A stretch of DNA of 64,000 bases from Pantoea dispersa (GTDB taxonomy: Bacteria; Pseudomonadota; Gammaproteobacteria; Enterobacterales; Enterobacteriaceae): positions 528,427 to 592,426 of the forward strand of contig NZ_SCKT01000002.1 in assembly GCF_014155765.1 (NCBI RefSeq), written 5' to 3'. This document shows, piece after piece, positions 61,659 to 64,000 of this stretch. A program made the translations under genes and the position numbers. The notes beneath the pieces were generated by a model. That model was given only the letters and a program-made list of their open reading frames with translations, was not told where the DNA came from and ran no database searches. Position 1 is the stretch's first letter. The number at the start of each line of letters is the position of its first letter.

Positions 61659-62231
61659 ATGATCTCGCTCGACGACCGCCTGCAAGCCATCTGGCAGCTG
61701 CTTAGCACAGCCACCACATCGCGTTCGGCTTTCACCCTGATGCAGCTGGCAACGGTGGCCGCTGACGGCCAGCCCAGCCTGCGCACCGTGGTGATACGGC
61801 AGTTTTTGCCCGCGCTGCCGGCCCTGCGTTTTACCGCCGATCGGCGCAGCGCCAAAATGCAGGATATTGCAGCCCAGCCGCAGGTGGCGTTACTGGCTTA
61901 TGATGCCGCCAGGCGCGTTCAGCTCAGGCTGGCAGGCACGGCTCAGCGCGTTGACGATGCACAACAGCGTGCCGCAGCCTGGCATGCATTGCGCCCACAT
62001 TCGCACGCGTTGTTTCAGTCACCGGTCAGGCCGGGCAGCGTGATTGCTCATCCTGATGACGCACTGCCTGCCAGCGCGCAAAAAGCGGGCACCGCGCCCG
62101 ACGAGCACTTCGCGCTGGTGCAGATCACCTTGCTCAGCGTAGAGTGGCTGGATGTCAGCCGCGAGCCCCATCAGCGCGCGCGATTCGAGGCCACTGCGGA
62201 TGGCTGGCAGGGCAGCTGGCGCGTGCCCTGA
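61659..62231 (+). CDS. Pyridoxamine-phosphate-oxidase-like FMN-binding protein
   Basis: This 190-residue split-barrel flavoprotein has the N-terminal pattern MQLATVAADGQPSLRTVVIR and TADRRSAKMQDIAAQPQVAL of PNPOx-fold proteins, and C-terminal VEWLDVSREPHQRARFE. It is shorter than PdxH and lacks parts of its substrate pocket, so true PNP oxidase activity is doubtful. AAGGAAGGGA precedes the ATG at 61659; the longer frame from 61488 overlaps the upstream gene. Confidence 0.85.
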   Translation: MISLDDRLQAIWQLLSTATTSRSAFTLMQLATVAADGQPSLRTVVIRQFLPALPALRFTADRRSAKMQDIAAQPQVALLAYDAARRVQLRLAGTAQRVDDAQQRAAAWHALRPHSHALFQSPVRPGSVIAHPDDALPASAQKAGTAPDEHFALVQITLLSVEWLDVSREPHQRARFEATADGWQGSWRVP

Positions 62232-62234
62232 GAT

Positions 62235-63431
62235 TTATTGTTCAGCCGGTGTTTTTGACTGACGCGGGCGGCCAGCCGCACCGGCGCACAACAGCGCCAG
62301 CAGTACCATGATCAGTACCGGCAGCATCGCCATGCGCAATCCGGCATGTTCGCCGATAAAGCCCAGTCCGGGCGGGCCGACCAGAAACGCCAGATAGCCC
62401 AGCGTGGCGGCAATCGTGACGCGCACCGCGCTGTTATGGCCATCGCCCGCCGCCGAGACCGTTAGCGGGAAGCCGAGCGACGCGCCGACGCCCCAGAACA
62501 GCACGGCCGCCGCCGCCAGCCATGGGTTATCGGAGAAAATCACCAGCGTCAGTCCCAGCGCGGCGGAGAATGCGCTGGCGCGCAGTACCCAGACACGGCC
62601 CAGACGATCAACCACCAGCCCGCCGAGAAAGCGCCCCAGCGTCATGCCAGCGGTGAAGCCCGCGTAGACCAGCGTGCTTTGGGTATGATTGAGGTTATGA
62701 CCGTCGATCATCAGTAACGGCAGCCAGTCGTTAGCTGAGCCTTCCGCCAGCGCCATCGCCAGAATCACCACGCCGAGCACCAGCAGCTGGCGGTCACGCA
62801 GTTCACGTCCAACCTGGGCCAGAAAGCCGCCATGATGCGGCTGTTCGCTGCGTTCGCTGTCGCTGGTGGCGGGCAGATGGCGCAGCGCCAGGGCGGCAAT
62901 CAGCAGGTTAACCAGCAGCACCACGCTAAAGTGCCAGTGGGTGCTGATATCGGCTGCGGTCATGGCCAGCCCCGCCAGTGCGCCGATCAGCGTGCCGAAA
63001 CTGAAGAAGCCGTGAATGATCGTCATGATTGACTTGCCGATGCGCCGCTCAAACGCCGCCCCTTCGACATTAACCACCACATCCATCAGCGCGGTTCCGC
63101 CGCCCAGCAACACCAGACTGGTAAACACCAGCCCGCTACTGGCGAGCGTTAACGCAACGGTCATCAGCACCAGGCCACCGAGCAGGATCAGGTAACCCGT
63201 GCGCATCACCCGGCTGATGCCAAAGTGCGCGACCAGCTTACCGGCCAGCAGCACGCCCAGCATGGAGCCACAGGAGAAGCCAAACAGAATCAGGCCCATC
63301 ATTTCCGTCGAGGCGTGCAGCACATCGCGCATAAAGGGGGTGCGGCTAACCCAGGAAGCCCAGGTAAAGCCAGGAATAAACATCAGGCCAAAGATGGCCC
63401 ATTTACCGCGTGTCTGTTGCTGAGGGTGCAT
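62235..63431 (-). CDS. MFS transporter (YbjJ-like)
   Basis: This 398-residue protein has 12 predicted helices and begins WAIFGLMFIPGFTWASWVSR with TPFMRDVL, the pattern of the YbjJ family. A VVNVEGAAFERRIGKSIMTI loop follows helix 4. It converges with the FMN-binding protein gene with only three bases between stops. Substrate unknown; relatives are annotated as sugar or drug exporters without firm proof. Confidence 0.88.
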   Translation of the reverse strand: MHPQQQTRGKWAIFGLMFIPGFTWASWVSRTPFMRDVLHASTEMMGLILFGFSCGSMLGVLLAGKLVAHFGISRVMRTGYLILLGGLVLMTVALTLASSGLVFTSLVLLGGGTALMDVVVNVEGAAFERRIGKSIMTIIHGFFSFGTLIGALAGLAMTAADISTHWHFSVVLLVNLLIAALALRHLPATSDSERSEQPHHGGFLAQVGRELRDRQLLVLGVVILAMALAEGSANDWLPLLMIDGHNLNHTQSTLVYAGFTAGMTLGRFLGGLVVDRLGRVWVLRASAFSAALGLTLVIFSDNPWLAAAAVLFWGVGASLGFPLTVSAAGDGHNSAVRVTIAATLGYLAFLVGPPGLGFIGEHAGLRMAMLPVLIMVLLALLCAGAAGRPRQSKTPAEQ

Positions 63432-63585
63432 AAGGTTCCTTTAGGGAGCGGCGGGCATGCGGAGGTAAAACGCTTTCGTTGCTGATGACCGTTAGCATGG
63501 TTCACAGAATAGCAGTTTTGCTGGCGCTCGTTGAGGCAATGTCGCTCGCGTCAGCGCGCCGGGGAAAATTCGTCAGTGGGAGAAA

Positions 63586-63612
63586 GCCCCTCCGCGCGAC
63601 GACGCGGAGGGC
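63586..63612 (-). terminator. Terminator of the chemoreceptor gene
   Basis: CCCTCCGCG (63588-63596) pairs with CGCGGAGGG (63603-63611) around CGACGA. On the minus strand it lies just after the receptor stop and is followed by CTTTCT. Confidence 0.75.
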
Positions 63613-63619
63613 AAAGGGA

Positions 63620-64000
63620 TTAGAAACTCTGCCAGTCGGCATCGCTGGCCAGTGCCAGGCGTCCCGGCTGTGGCGCTTTGTGGCTCGCCGGCGCAGGCTT
63701 GATGACCTGCGTTGCGCCGGATTCCGTCAGCACGAAGCGGGTCACCAGCTGGTTGAGCGTCTGGGCCTGCTCCTGCAGCGATTGCGACGCGGCTGAGGCC
63801 TGCTCCACCAGCGCGGCGTTCTGCTGCGTCACATCATCCATCTGATTCACCGCCTGCTGCACCTGGCTGATGCCCTGACTCTGCTCAACCGCGGCCGCGG
63901 CGATTTCGCTCATCAGTTCGCTGACCTGATGGATAGCGTCATTCATTACCTGCATATTGCTGCTGACGTCGCTGGCCTGGGCGGCCCCGGCTTCGGTCAG
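63620..64000 (-). CDS. Methyl-accepting chemotaxis protein, C-terminal part
   Basis: At least 126 residues, running off the right edge. The cytoplasmic signalling helix is clear (ISQVQQAVNQMDDVTQQNAA, LVEQASAASQSLQEQA). It ends in DWQSF, equivalent to the NWETF pentapeptide that tethers CheR and CheB, so this receptor should be methylated efficiently and assist others. The ligand domain is outside the window. Confidence 0.92.
   Translation of the reverse strand: MTEAGAAQASDVSSNMQVMNDAIHQVSELMSEIAAAAVEQSQGISQVQQAVNQMDDVTQQNAALVEQASAASQSLQEQAQTLNQLVTRFVLTESGATQVIKPAPASHKAPQPGRLALASDADWQSF

Noticed and set aside
1-64000. CRISPR arrays, tRNA and rRNA genes
   Set aside because: No regularly spaced repeats, cloverleaf sequences or ribosomal RNA motifs were noticed; a tRNA/CRISPR scan would be needed to exclude them completely.

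Overview
The window looks like an Enterobacterales genome, most likely Erwiniaceae (Pantoea or Erwinia type). It is GC-rich over most of its length. It carries a DdpX-type dipeptide locus, a Klebsiella-style nas nitrate assimilation cluster, YgdI/YgdR lipoproteins and YmgB-family regulators. No rRNA or tRNA gene and no CRISPR array was seen. Several plasmid-type remnants (stbDE, umuDC, DnaT-like and HolE-like fragments) mean that a large plasmid, or a chromosome carrying integrated plasmid material, cannot be told apart from sequence alone.

Left part (1-14.4 kb): a StbE/StbD toxin-antitoxin pair cut by the window edge, a chemoreceptor, a MASE2-type diguanylate cyclase and an OsmC-like protein. 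A GntR/UTRA regulator then faces a nine-gene peptide utilisation operon: M20 hydrolase, Tat-exported binding protein, two permeases, fused double ATPase, second M20 protein, M24 protein and DdpX. The second M20 and the M24 protein have lost most of their family's metal ligands, which suggests an unusual substrate.

14.4-18 kb: a TPP riboswitch, with a visible Shine-Dalgarno sequestering helix, controls a LuxE-like acyl-protein synthetase, a LuxC-like acyl-CoA reductase and a short-chain dehydrogenase. No luciferase genes are present. This is the best candidate for an undescribed system here.

18-25.8 kb: a Cys-rich copper storage protein, stress proteins (KGG and DUF892 types), a vanillate-demethylase-like oxygenase/reductase pair with a LysR regulator, a sugar-acid/aromatic-acid type MFS transporter with a double palindromic operator, and a methionine aminopeptidase translationally coupled to a ParD-like protein.

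25.8-38.7 kb: the nitrate assimilation cluster (nasR, NtrC/sigma-54/ANTAR-type leader, nasFED, a fused nasC-nasB, nasA, SUMT). It lies between two 83-bp direct repeats, each next to the 3' end of a lambda-type integrase gene, which points to arrival or rearrangement by site-specific recombination.

38.7-58.7 kb: a mosaic accessory region, partly of lower GC. It contains umuDC, dnaT-like, holE-like, peroxiredoxin and IS110 remnants, a complete IS3-family element and a DJ-1/HD-domain/GlxA module whose HD gene is frameshifted. After these come many small cassettes of one regulator (LysR, MarR or XRE) facing one redox or transport gene. A frameshifted Old Yellow Enzyme gene follows a 6-oxocamphor-hydrolase-like crotonase.

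58.7-64 kb: core-like genes resume with two YgdI/YgdR lipoproteins, two YmgB-family proteins, a TetR regulator, a YoaK-like membrane protein, an FMN-binding protein, an MFS exporter and the C-terminal end of a chemoreceptor.
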